Below, piece after piece: positions 23,731 through 31,315 of a stretch of DNA of 31,315 nt; position 1 is the stretch's first letter, and every line of letters starts with the position of its first letter. Location: positions 1-31,315 of the forward strand of contig DFSO01000086.1 in assembly GCA_002378665.1 (NCBI GenBank), in the 5' to 3' direction. This DNA is from Loktanella sp. UBA3435. Lineage in GTDB: Bacteria > Pseudomonadota > Alphaproteobacteria > Rhodobacterales > Rhodobacteraceae. The notes under the pieces are model-generated. The model was not told the origin of the DNA and searched no databases. It saw nothing but the letters and a program-made list of their open reading frames with translations. The translations under genes and the position numbers were made by a program.

Positions 23731-24288
23731 ATGACCCATCTCACTCGAAGGACATTCGCGCTTGGCGCGGTGGCTGGAACCAGTTTGGCTGCGTGCGGCA
23801 ACGGTATCGGCGGCAACGGCGCATCAACAATTGACGCCCGTGTTGGCAGCACCGTTAACTTCATGTTTGACCGCTACCCTGGCACACGTGATCTCGCTGG
23901 AAAATCCGCGGGCATGCTGGTGATGCCGCTTGTAACCGAAGTTGGCCTTGGCCTTGGCGGCTCTTTCGGGCGCGGCGCTTTGCAAGTTGGCGGCTCGACC
24001 GTCGATTACTACTCGGCGGCTTCTGGGTCTGCGGGCCTGCAGATTGGAGCGCAGCAATATAGCCACGTTCTGTTCTTTATGACACAAAACGCGTTGATTG
24101 ATTTCCGTCAATCGCAAGGTTGGGCCGCTGGTGCCGACCTCGAATATGCGATCAATGACCAAGGTGAAACCCTGCGCGCCGAGACAACCACGTCATTGGC
24201 GCCAGTCATCGCTGTCGTCTTTGCCCAAGCAGGTCTGCGCGTTGGTGCCACCCTAGAGGGCACCAAATACACTCGGATCATTCCGTAA
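23731..24288 (+). CDS. SYLF-domain (YSC84-like) lipoprotein
   Basis: The 185-residue protein has a signal peptide with a twin-arginine-like start (TRRTFALGAVAG) and a lipobox LAAC at Cys22, so it is probably an exported lipoprotein. The mature part matches the SYLF/YSC84 lipid-binding domain: FMFDRYPGTRDLAGKSAGMLVMP, then GLGLGGSFGRGALQVGG, YYSAASGSAGLQIGAQQYSHVLFFMT and a Gly/Ala-rich end. SYLF domains bind phospholipids or phosphoinositides in eukaryotes; the bacterial role is uncertain, presumably at the envelope. A terminator hairpin follows the stop. Confidence 0.85.
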   Translation: MTHLTRRTFALGAVAGTSLAACGNGIGGNGASTIDARVGSTVNFMFDRYPGTRDLAGKSAGMLVMPLVTEVGLGLGGSFGRGALQVGGSTVDYYSAASGSAGLQIGAQQYSHVLFFMTQNALIDFRQSQGWAAGADLEYAINDQGETLRAETTTSLAPVIAVVFAQAGLRVGATLEGTKYTRIIP

Positions 24289-24299
24289 GCCATTGAAGT

Positions 24300-24326
24300 G
24301 CTGCGGGTTTTACGCCCGCAGCTTTT
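24300..24326 (+). terminator. Rho-independent terminator of the SYLF lipoprotein gene
   Basis: A perfect 8-bp stem (GCTGCGGG 24300-24307, CCCGCAGC 24315-24322) with a 7-base loop is followed by TTTT on the plus strand. It starts 11 bases past the lipoprotein stop and overlaps the last codons of the convergent dehydrogenase gene. Confidence 0.8.
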
Positions 24327-26721
24327 CGCCTTTCGGATCAAACGGCGGCTCTGACAAGACGACACCACGATGCGGCTTGCCTAAAATCATGACGTCCACT
24401 TCCGTGCCAGCAGCAACGCCTTTCAGATACCCAAGTGCGAGCGACATCTCGACCCCATATCCGTAAGTGCCTGAACTGACGCGCCCAACAGGCGTGCCAT
24501 CGGTCAGGAAAATAGGCTCGCCACCAGTGGCATCTGCCGTGGTCACCTCCGTCACATGGATCAATGACATCACTTCACGTGGTGCATTATCTTTGATCCG
24601 TAAGTATGCGTCTTTATGAAGAAATTCCTTCTCAAGCTTGATCAAACCAGCCAAACCAACTTCCTGCGGCCAATACTCAGGCGAATACTCGCGAGACCAA
24701 GATCCATAGCCTTTCTCAACACGCAACGACATCAACGCACGGCTCCCAACTGGCCCCGCACCAACGGCTTTACCCGCATCCAAAAGCGCCTCGTATAGCT
24801 TCAATTGATCCGCTTGCTCGCAATGTAATTCCCAACCCAGATCACCCGTAAACGACACACGCAGCGCCACAACAGGCACACCCGCAATCTCGATCTGCTG
24901 TGACCGCATGAACGGGAACGCCGCCGTGCTCAGGTCCGCATTGGTCAAACGGGTCAGCAATTCACGCGACTTCGGTCCTGCCACGTTAAACCCACACATA
25001 GCATCCGTACGGCTCTCAAACGTCGTGCCCTCGGGCAGCGGGACCATCTTCCAGAAACGGCTGTGATACCGCTCTGACATACCGCCGCCGATGATCATAA
25101 ACTCATCATCCGACAGCTTTGTCACAGTGAAGTCGCCCGCAATCCCGCCACGCACGCCAATCAGCGGCGTCAGGCAAGACCGCCCAACCAGCTTTGGCAT
25201 ATTATTAGCGAAAACGGCATTGAGCCAATCAGCAGCGCCAGCACCTTTCACAAAATACTTCGCAAAGTTGGAGATATCGATGATGCCTGCATGCTCCCGC
25301 AGCATCCGCGCCTCGGTCCCCACAGGCTCAAACCAGTTCTGGCGGGTAAAGCCATTCGTGTCCTTGGTTCCAACTTCTTCGGCAAACCACAACGGATGTT
25401 CCCAGCCATAGTTGAGCCCCATCACAGCACCCATGGATTTCTGCAAATCATGCGCTGGCCGCACGCGTACAGGGCGTCCTGCGGCGCGTTCTTCGTTCGG
25501 GAAGTGGATCGAGAAACGGTTCGCATATTGGTCGCGCACACGCTCTTTCGTAAACGCTTCGTCGGCCCATTTGCCAAACCGCGCCACATCCCACGCAAAC
25601 ATATCGTATTGGCTTTCGCCCTCGATCATCCATTGCGCTGCCACCAGTCCCATACCGCCTGATTGGCTAAATCCTGGAATAATGCCGTTACAACAGAAGT
25701 AGTTGCGCAAATCAGGGTGCGGACCATACAGCACGTTACTATCAGGCGACCAGATCATCGGGCCGTTAATAACCCGCTTAATTCCAGCAGAGCCAACAAC
25801 AGGCACGCGGTCGATCGCGCGCATCATATTGTCCTCAATCCGCTCCAGATCGTCGGCAAACAACTCATGGCCAAAGCCTTGCGGTGTGCCATCCTCAGCC
25901 CAAAACTTCATGTTCTTCTCATATGCGCCCACTAGCAAACCCTTGCCCTCTTGGCGCAAGTAATACTCACCATCACGGTCGGCCACAGAGGGCAAACGAC
26001 GATCCATCGCCGCAATTTCAGGGATGCTCTCTGTCACAAAATACTGATGCTCTGTAGGAATAAGCGGCAGCTTAATGCCCGCGAGTGCGGCAACCTCCCT
26101 GCCCCAAAGCCCCGCCGCGTTCACGACCCATTGCGCATGAATATCACCCTTCGGCGTACGTACGATCCAGCTGCCATCTGGTTGCTGCTCGGTCGCAGTC
26201 ACAGGACAGAACCGCTCAATCTCCGCACCCATTTTACGCGCACCCGTCGCATAGGCATTGGTCACACCACTTGGGTCGACGTTGCCGCCATCAGGCTCAT
26301 ACATAATGCAGCGGATACCGTCGAAATTCACCAAAGGATGCAGGCGCTCGGCCTCATCGCGGCTCACCTCATGGAAATTCATCTTGTAAAACTTGGCCTT
26401 AGCGGCCTGAAGCCGCAACTGGTGCTCTCGTGCCTCGGTCTGCGCCAGATACAGCGACCCGGGCTGGAACACACCACAAGACTGGCCCGTCTCGGCCTCG
26501 AGCTCGTTATAGAGGTTCATCGTATAGTGCTGAATGCGCGAAATATTGGTGCTGTCATGCAGCCCGTGAATGTTCGCCGCCGCATGCCACGTCGATCCAG
26601 AGGTCAACTCATCACGCTCCAACAGAATGCTATCGGTCCAGCCCAACTTCGCCAAATGGTACAAAATCGAGCAGCCAATCACGCCGCCTCCGATGACAAC
26701 AGCTTGGGCATGGGTACGCAT
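24310..26721 (-). CDS. FAD-dependent dimethylglycine/sarcosine dehydrogenase-like protein with GcvT domain (copy A)
   Basis: The 803-residue protein has the architecture of dimethylglycine and sarcosine dehydrogenases. The N-terminal FAD domain has VVIGGGVIGCSI (GGGVIG at 11-16) and GSTWHAAANIHG, in which His46 matches the histidine that covalently binds FAD in mitochondrial enzymes. A substrate cap contains YYLRQEGKGLLVGAYE. The GcvT-like tetrahydrofolate domain runs from about residue 430, with FVKGAGAADWLN, FNVAGPKSRELL and SFTGDLGWELH. It would demethylate an N-methylglycine and pass the one-carbon unit to folate. A GAGGAA site lies five bases before ATG 26721. The paralogue at 28178 shares most motifs; copy A has WHAAAN where copy B and animal enzymes have WHAAG. 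Exact substrate is not readable from sequence. Confidence 0.9.
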   Translation of the reverse strand: MRTHAQAVVIGGGVIGCSILYHLAKLGWTDSILLERDELTSGSTWHAAANIHGLHDSTNISRIQHYTMNLYNELEAETGQSCGVFQPGSLYLAQTEAREHQLRLQAAKAKFYKMNFHEVSRDEAERLHPLVNFDGIRCIMYEPDGGNVDPSGVTNAYATGARKMGAEIERFCPVTATEQQPDGSWIVRTPKGDIHAQWVVNAAGLWGREVAALAGIKLPLIPTEHQYFVTESIPEIAAMDRRLPSVADRDGEYYLRQEGKGLLVGAYEKNMKFWAEDGTPQGFGHELFADDLERIEDNMMRAIDRVPVVGSAGIKRVINGPMIWSPDSNVLYGPHPDLRNYFCCNGIIPGFSQSGGMGLVAAQWMIEGESQYDMFAWDVARFGKWADEAFTKERVRDQYANRFSIHFPNEERAAGRPVRVRPAHDLQKSMGAVMGLNYGWEHPLWFAEEVGTKDTNGFTRQNWFEPVGTEARMLREHAGIIDISNFAKYFVKGAGAADWLNAVFANNMPKLVGRSCLTPLIGVRGGIAGDFTVTKLSDDEFMIIGGGMSERYHSRFWKMVPLPEGTTFESRTDAMCGFNVAGPKSRELLTRLTNADLSTAAFPFMRSQQIEIAGVPVVALRVSFTGDLGWELHCEQADQLKLYEALLDAGKAVGAGPVGSRALMSLRVEKGYGSWSREYSPEYWPQEVGLAGLIKLEKEFLHKDAYLRIKDNAPREVMSLIHVTEVTTADATGGEPIFLTDGTPVGRVSSGTYGYGVEMSLALGYLKGVAAGTEVDVMILGKPHRGVVLSEPPFDPKGEKLRA

Positions 26722-26758
26722 GGAATTTCCTCTAAATGCAAATCGCTTCGCCTAAACC

Positions 26759-26807
26759 TGACGTAACCACCCCGAAACAGTTTGCCTCACAGCGACATTT
26801 CCGTGTC
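26759..26807 (-). promoter_or_regulatory. Shared upstream element of dehydrogenase copy A
   Basis: On the minus strand GACACGGAAATGTCGC (26807-26792), AGGCAA (26787-26782) and CGTCA (26763-26759) occur in the same order and nearly the same spacing as upstream of copy B (28098-28145). GACA and TGTC arms give an imperfect palindrome. It overlaps the stop codon of the DUF2254 gene. A shared regulator is inferred. Confidence 0.5.
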
Positions 26808-28068
26808 AGCTTTGCTGAATGTCTGGTGCGACCTGCGCCAAAAGCCGTGCGCGGTCCCCCTCAAACGGCATCGCATCCAAGGCGCGGGCCAATTCGAGCT
26901 TGGCAAATTCAAACGCGGCCTCACGTATGCCCGCATCGCCGTGATTGCGCAGGCTTTGCATCGCCTTTTGCAACCTGATCTGGACCTCAACAAGTTGTGC
27001 CCCGTCGCGGGCCAATGCGGCAAACCCCGAGCGGATCAGTTCAGTCGCCCGTATCGGGCGCACATAGACACGGTTAAACTTTGCGTCCTTCCCGCAATCT
27101 GCTTCGTCCTGATAATGTGCCAAAACCTTGGTCAGTCTTGTGATTACATCAATCGCGGTACCCGCATCATTGATACCTGGGGACAAGGCTTTGCTAGCCA
27201 TTTCGCCCATGACCAATAAGCCAAACCTTAGGTCTTGGTCGAAGCTGCGCAAATCGCCCAAGACTATCGGATCCGAGAATTTTTCAGTCTTTTCAACAGG
27301 CGACGTCACATAAGCGATCAAATCTCCCGCAACGACAAAGCTGCCGACATTGATGATAACATAGACGTTCACATCCGCCGCCTCGGCGGCCTTTTGCAAT
27401 TGCCCTGCATATATGAACTGCACATAGCCCGACACTTTGGCCCTAATCTCGAACGCGCCCTCCGGCACATCTGTCAAAGGGCGACCACCCAAACACGGCA
27501 CGGACAACCTTTCCTTCAGACGCAGTGACGTGATCTCTTCCATCTCACGCGCCGTTTCAATCAGACTGCCAAAGTTCTGCAAATGCAGTGTCCAGCGAAT
27601 GATATAGACAACAATAATCGCCATGACCCCAACGGTCAGATAGAAAATCAAGAACGCATGGGCATCGGTCAAAACCCCTGTTTCACGCAGCACGATCCCG
27701 ACTGTCGCATAGACATAGGCTCCGATAAATGTGGCCAGCGTGTTCTGCGTCGTGCGGTCCTCCAGCATCAAACGGTGAATACGCGGCGTCCATTGTGTTG
27801 ATGTCGCGCGGTACACCGTGACCATGACCGACAGCGAAAATGTGGTGACCGCCAGCATCGAATTAGAGATAATCTGGAACAGGCGGTCCACAGATGCGAT
27901 CTCAATTGATCCTGTCAGGCTCGGTGGTAAATAGACTGTTCCCAGCCGTGCGAGACCCAAACCAATCAGCGCAAGGCAACCAAAAATCACGACCCTGACC
28001 CACAACTTGCGACTTTGTTGGATCGCCTCATGCACCAGATGCATCGGCAGGTTTAAAAGTGGGTTCAT
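26806..28068 (-). CDS. DUF2254 membrane protein
   Basis: From ATG 28068 (AGGAG eight bases upstream) the protein has 420 residues; the frame is open to 28188 but that part overlaps the divergent gene and lacks similarity. Membrane segments are predicted at about 21-45 (LWVRVVIFGCLALIGLGLARLG), 65-85 (LFQIISNSMLAVTTFSLSVMV), 107-125 and 135-158. The signature stretch IISNSMLAVTTFSLSVMVTVYRATSTQWTPR... and the C-terminal SPGINDAGTAIDVITRL identify DUF2254. The C-terminal half is soluble. Function is unknown. It lies between the two dehydrogenase copies and shares its upstream region with copy B. Confidence 0.87.
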   Translation of the reverse strand: MNPLLNLPMHLVHEAIQQSRKLWVRVVIFGCLALIGLGLARLGTVYLPPSLTGSIEIASVDRLFQIISNSMLAVTTFSLSVMVTVYRATSTQWTPRIHRLMLEDRTTQNTLATFIGAYVYATVGIVLRETGVLTDAHAFLIFYLTVGVMAIIVVYIIRWTLHLQNFGSLIETAREMEEITSLRLKERLSVPCLGGRPLTDVPEGAFEIRAKVSGYVQFIYAGQLQKAAEAADVNVYVIINVGSFVVAGDLIAYVTSPVEKTEKFSDPIVLGDLRSFDQDLRFGLLVMGEMASKALSPGINDAGTAIDVITRLTKVLAHYQDEADCGKDAKFNRVYVRPIRATELIRSGFAALARDGAQLVEVQIRLQKAMQSLRNHGDAGIREAAFEFAKLELARALDAMPFEGDRARLLAQVAPDIQQS

Positions 28069-28097
28069 TAAAGTGGCTCCTGTTGGGACCAGAAAAC

Positions 28098-28165
28098 GAC
28101 ACGAATTGTCGCCAAAGGCAATCCGACCTGTTCCGTTATACGTCAATCTGACACAGAATAGTCGC
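28098..28165 (+). promoter_or_regulatory. Shared upstream element of dehydrogenase copy B, with a second motif copy
   Basis: GACACGAATTGTCGC (28098-28112), AGGCAA (28116-28121) and CGTCA (28141-28145) repeat the block order seen upstream of copy A. A further related 16-mer, GACACAGAATAGTCGC (28150-28165), matches the copy A motif at 13 of 16 positions and lies just before the AGAGG ribosome-binding site. The first motif is a near-perfect palindrome, CGACA-N5-TGTCG (28097-28111). A common regulator is inferred; none is identified. Confidence 0.5.
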
Positions 28166-28177
28166 AAGAGGCACCCC

Positions 28178-30586
28178 ATGAAAACCACAACCCGCGTAGT
28201 CGTTATTGGTGGAGGCGTCGTCGGCGCTTCCGTTCTGTATCACCTGACCAAACTCGGATGGTCCGACGTTATGCTCTTAGAACGCTCAGAGCTGACATCT
28301 GGTTCCACTTGGCATGCCGCGGGCGGGTTTCACACGCTCAACGGCGACACCAACATGGCGGCCCTGCAAGGCTACACCATCAAGCTTTACAAAGAACTTG
28401 AGGCAATCACGGGCATGTCCTGCGGCCTCCACCACGTCGGCGGCATCACCCTTGCCGATAACCAAGACCGCTTTGACATGCTCGTCGCCGAGCGGGCCAA
28501 GCACCGCTACATGGGCCTTGAGACCGAGATCGTCGGCCCTGAAGAAATCGCGAAAATCGCGCCCATCACCAATCTCGACGGCATCATTGGCGCGCTTTAC
28601 GACCCACTCGACGGTCACCTCGACCCTTCTGGCACAACCCACGCCTACGCCAAGGCGGCCCGTATGGGCGGCGCGACAATCGAGACCCACACAATGGTCC
28701 AAGAAACGAACCAGCGCCCCGACGGCACATGGGATGTGGTTACCAACAAGGGCACGATCCACGCTGAACACGTCGTCAACGCAGGCGGTCTCTGGGCACG
28801 TGAAGTGGGTGCAATGGCGGGCGTTTACCTGCCGCTACACCCGATGGAACACCAGTACCTCGTCACCGAGGAAACCCCTGAAATCTACGAGCGCGATACC
28901 GAGCACCCGCACGTCATGGACCCCGCGGGCGAAAGCTATCTGCGCCAAGAGGGTCGCGGGCTTTGCATCGGGTTTTACGAACAGCCCTGCAAACCATGGG
29001 CCGTCGACGGCACCCCGTGGGATTTCGGCCACGAACTGCTGCCCGACAACCTAGACAAGGTTGAGGCCTCTATTGAGTTCGCCTTCAAACGCTTCCCCGT
29101 CCTTGAAAAAGCAGGCATCAAATCCGTCATCCACGGCCCCTTCACTTTCGCACCAGACGGCAACCCGCTTGTCGGCCCCGTCCCTGGATTGCGTAACTAC
29201 TGGTCGGCTTGTGGCGTCATGGCTGGCTTCTCCCAAGGTGGCGGCGTTGGCCTCATGCTCGCCCAATGGATGATCGAAGGCGAATGCGAACGCGATGTGA
29301 CCGCTCTCGACGTGGGCCGCTTTGGCACATGGATCACGCCTGGATACACGCGCCCCAAAGTGATCGAGAACTACCAGCGTCGCTTCTCGGTTTCCTACCC
29401 GAACGAAGAACTGCCCGCCGCGCGTCCACATCGCACAACGCCGATGTATAATATTTTCACCGACATGGGCGCAGTTTGGGGTCAACAATTCGGCCTCGAA
29501 GTCGTGAATTATTACGCGCAAGGCGACGAGCCGACCTTCGAGCAACCGACCTTCCGCCGCTCAAACGGCTTCAAAGCGACCGCCCGCGAGGTGAAAGCCG
29601 TGCGATCAGCCGTCGGCATCAACGAAGTCCAGAATTTCGGCAAATTCGCAGTCACGGGCAAAGACGCCCGCAAGTGGCTCAGCACCATTATGGCTGGCCG
29701 CATTCCGGTCGCTGGTCGTATGTCCCTGACACCAATGCTGTCACCCAAGGGCCGCTTGATGGGCGATTTCACCGTGTCTTGCTTGGATGAAAACAACTTC
29801 CAACTCACGGCATCCTACGGTGCCCAAGAAATCCATTATCGTTGGTTTATGAAGAACTTAAAGGGCGATGTTCGTGTGCGAAATGTGTCTGACAGGCGCA
29901 CCGGTTTCCAAATCGCAGGGCCAAAATCCCGCGAGCTTCTGTCGCTGTGCACCCGCTATGACGTCAGCACCGTGAAATTCCTCGACGTCGTCCGCATGAC
30001 GGTTGGTCAGGTCGATTGCACCGTGCAGCGCGTCAGCTATACAGGCGACCTTGGCTATGAGATCTACTGCGACCCGATGGACCAACGCCAGCTTTGGCAA
30101 ACCCTCTGGAACGCGGGCCAACCCCTTGGAATCACACCATTTGGGATGCGTGCGATGATGTCTCTGCGCCTTGATCGGCATTTTGGGTCTTGGCTCTCTG
30201 AGTTCTCACCAGACTACACCGCCGCCGAAACAGGCATGGACCGTTTTATCAGTTTCAAAAAGCCTGACGACTTCATCGGTCGCAAAGCCGCCGAAGCCGA
30301 GCGCGACAATCCTCCAACCCGTATTCTCGCGACATTCGAAGTCGATGCCGAAGACGCGGATGTCGTTGCCTACGAGCCTGTTTTCATTGACGATTACGTG
30401 CAAGGATTCTGCACGTCTGGCGGCTATTCGCACCATGCGGGCAAGTCCATCGCCATAGCCCTGATCCCGCGCGAACATGCCACAGCAGGCAAAATCGTCG
30501 AAATTGAAATCATGGGCAAACGGCGTAAAGCCACGCTCATCGCCGAACACCTTTTCGATCCAGACGGGAGCGCCATGCGCGGATGA
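28178..30586 (+). CDS. FAD-dependent dimethylglycine/sarcosine dehydrogenase-like protein with GcvT domain (copy B)
   Basis: ATG 28178 has AGAGG six bases upstream and gives 802 residues; the frame is open to 28007 through the divergent DUF2254 gene. Motifs: FAD loop GGGVVG (11-16), GSTWHAAGG with His46 (predicted covalent FAD site), GHLDPSGTTHAYAKAAR, YLRQEGRGLCIGFYEQP, and the GcvT-type folate domain from about residue 430 (FAVTGKDARKWLS, FQIAGPKSRELLS, RVSYTGDLGYEIY). Domain order and length are those of dimethylglycine/sarcosine dehydrogenases. It is paralogous to copy A on the other strand. The MobA-like gene starts at its stop codon (ATGA overlap), implying coupled translation. Which N-methylglycine each copy uses cannot be decided here. 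Confidence 0.9.
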   Translation: MKTTTRVVVIGGGVVGASVLYHLTKLGWSDVMLLERSELTSGSTWHAAGGFHTLNGDTNMAALQGYTIKLYKELEAITGMSCGLHHVGGITLADNQDRFDMLVAERAKHRYMGLETEIVGPEEIAKIAPITNLDGIIGALYDPLDGHLDPSGTTHAYAKAARMGGATIETHTMVQETNQRPDGTWDVVTNKGTIHAEHVVNAGGLWAREVGAMAGVYLPLHPMEHQYLVTEETPEIYERDTEHPHVMDPAGESYLRQEGRGLCIGFYEQPCKPWAVDGTPWDFGHELLPDNLDKVEASIEFAFKRFPVLEKAGIKSVIHGPFTFAPDGNPLVGPVPGLRNYWSACGVMAGFSQGGGVGLMLAQWMIEGECERDVTALDVGRFGTWITPGYTRPKVIENYQRRFSVSYPNEELPAARPHRTTPMYNIFTDMGAVWGQQFGLEVVNYYAQGDEPTFEQPTFRRSNGFKATAREVKAVRSAVGINEVQNFGKFAVTGKDARKWLSTIMAGRIPVAGRMSLTPMLSPKGRLMGDFTVSCLDENNFQLTASYGAQEIHYRWFMKNLKGDVRVRNVSDRRTGFQIAGPKSRELLSLCTRYDVSTVKFLDVVRMTVGQVDCTVQRVSYTGDLGYEIYCDPMDQRQLWQTLWNAGQPLGITPFGMRAMMSLRLDRHFGSWLSEFSPDYTAAETGMDRFISFKKPDDFIGRKAAEAERDNPPTRILATFEVDAEDADVVAYEPVFIDDYVQGFCTSGGYSHHAGKSIAIALIPREHATAGKIVEIEIMGKRRKATLIAEHLFDPDGSAMRG

Positions 30587-31164
30587 TCCCTGTCCTGATC
30601 CTTGCCGCTGGTCAGTCCCGCCGGATGCGCGGGGCTGATAAACTGATGCAAGACGTTGATGGTAAACCACTTTTGCGGCGTCAAATCGAGATCGCCGCGC
30701 CAATCGGCACTGTCTATGTGGCCTTGCCGGACCTCACGCATGCAAGGGCCACTGCTCTTAACGGGACCAGCGCAATCCCGTTTGGTATAGCTGAATCCAA
30801 TGAAGGCATCGGGGGAACCTTGCGCGGCGCAGTTTCAAGGATGCCTAAAGGGCCATTTATGTTGTTGTTGGGTGATTTAATTTATTTACTTACCAAAGAC
30901 TTAAGGGCGATAATTGATGTCCTGGATAAACATCCAGATCACCTCGTTTGGCGCGGTGCCACACCTGATGGCAAAGGCGGTCACCCGATTATTTTCCACG
31001 AGAGCCTGATCCCTGAGTTCGCGAAACTTAGTGGCGACACTGGCGGAGAAACAATCGTGAAGCCATTGAAATCACGGACATACCTGCACCTGTTCCCTGA
31101 TAATCGGGCGCGCCACGATCTTGACACACCCGAAGAGTGGGCCGCGTGGCGTAATCTTAGGTGA
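30583..31164 (+). CDS. MobA/MocA-like nucleotidyltransferase
   Basis: The 193-residue protein begins VLILAAGQSRRMRGADKLM, the LAAGxSxRMG...K nucleotide-binding signature of molybdopterin guanylyl/cytidylyltransferases and related sugar-phosphate nucleotidyltransferases. Lys20 is the expected phosphate-contacting lysine. The segment usually read as GDMP near the metal-binding Asp is GDLIYLLTKDL here (about 97-107): Asp98 is kept but Met-Pro is lost. The DNA around 30859-30909 is strikingly AT-rich compared with its surroundings. The start overlaps the dehydrogenase stop by ATGA. A role in cofactor maturation (such as MocA for xanthine dehydrogenase-type enzymes) is inferred. The 3' end overlaps the convergent right-edge gene by 8 bases. 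Confidence 0.75.
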   Translation: MIPVLILAAGQSRRMRGADKLMQDVDGKPLLRRQIEIAAPIGTVYVALPDLTHARATALNGTSAIPFGIAESNEGIGGTLRGAVSRMPKGPFMLLLGDLIYLLTKDLRAIIDVLDKHPDHLVWRGATPDGKGGHPIIFHESLIPEFAKLSGDTGGETIVKPLKSRTYLHLFPDNRARHDLDTPEEWAAWRNLR

Positions 31165-31315
31165 TCAGCTTGGCTTCATGGCTGCGTAAAGACAGGCGCG
31201 CCGAACCATAATCACAAAGCCCACCCTCGGCGACTTGGTTCCACTGAAGCGTCAGGTTGTCTTCACGGCCAACAGGCGTGCCGCCGTCGTCGTCCCCCAT
31301 GATCACATCATTGCC
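31157..31315 (-). CDS. C-terminal 52 residues of an unidentified protein (start outside window)
   Basis: An open frame enters from the right edge and stops at TAA 31159-31157, ending ARLSLRSHEAKLIT. The first visible residues, GNDVIMGDDDGG, resemble an RTX/hemolysin calcium-binding turn. The SLRxHEAxL ending resembles C-termini of Hint-domain (hedgehog/intein-like) proteins in Rhodobacteraceae, but 52 residues are too few to decide. It overlaps the MobA-like gene tail-to-tail by 8 bases. Confidence 0.5.
   Translation of the reverse strand, partial: GNDVIMGDDDGGTPVGREDNLTLQWNQVAEGGLCDYGSARLSLRSHEAKLIT

Noticed and set aside
25951..26766. Plus-strand open frame of 271 codons
   Set aside because: It is the complement of the dehydrogenase FAD domain, whose protein motifs are unambiguous.
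28106..28141. Possible promoter TTGTCG ... TTATAC before dehydrogenase copy B
   Set aside because: The spacer is 24 bases, too long for a sigma-70 promoter; the upstream motif explains the region better.
1..31315. CRISPR arrays, tRNA or rRNA genes, IS elements, phage attachment sites
   Set aside because: No spaced direct repeats, tRNA cloverleaf, transposase or integrase frame was seen on either strand.

Overview
The window looks like a chromosomal segment of a marine Rhodobacteraceae (Roseobacter-type alphaproteobacterium). The evidence is the moderately high GC, the gene style (an Mg-type HemB without the zinc cysteines, a YejA-like binding protein, paralogous FAD/GcvT demethylases, DUF2254, a short protein usually labelled 'component of SufBCD complex' in this family) and very tight packing with many overlapping gene ends. 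I see no tRNA, rRNA, CRISPR array, IS element or prophage. The genus cannot be fixed from the sequence alone.

Layout. 1-1181 (minus, cut by the left edge): a protein built of about 50-residue tandem W/D/G repeats. 1293-3237: the rpsB-tsf translation operon (minus), with a tsf terminator, an intercistronic hairpin and a structured leader. 3238-5374: a head-to-head pair, a HupE/UreJ-type membrane protein and a DUF4198 periplasmic protein, whose start codons overlap; both predicted mature proteins begin with His-Glu, which suggests transition-metal (Ni/Co or Cu) handling. 5411-7218: a pseudouridine kinase-glycosidase operon. 7315-8370: a secreted peptidoglycan-binding metallopeptidase gene split by one in-frame stop. 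8496-10584: a DUF502 membrane protein, a LysE-type exporter and a D-3-hydroxybutyrate dehydrogenase-like SDR.

10585-10916 is the longest stretch without protein-coding sequence. It holds a strong candidate for a small RNA of about 76 nt on the minus strand (promoter, internal hairpin, intrinsic terminator). 10917-14068: a lone YejA-like substrate-binding protein, a 43-residue lipoprotein, and an arsenate reductase with an aquaglyceroporin overlapping its 3' end (a likely arsenic unit). 14045-18096: an XRE-cupin regulator divergent from an acyl-CoA synthetase, FrnE-like DsbA protein and Bcr/CflA exporter run. 18093-24288: mfd, a small membrane protein, hemB, a GFA-family protein and a SYLF lipoprotein.

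24310-30586: two paralogous dimethylglycine/sarcosine dehydrogenase-like proteins (803 and 802 residues) on opposite strands flank a DUF2254 membrane protein. Their upstream regions share a collinear set of short sequence blocks centred on a GACAC...GTCGC element, which suggests common control of methylated-glycine demethylation. 30583-31164: a MobA/MocA-like nucleotidyltransferase translationally coupled to the second dehydrogenase. 31157-31315: the C-terminus of an unidentified minus-strand protein with an RTX-like acidic motif.

Most likely to repay follow-up: the small RNA candidate at 10727-10802, the shared dehydrogenase upstream element, the repeat protein at the left edge, and the metal-related pair with interlocked starts.
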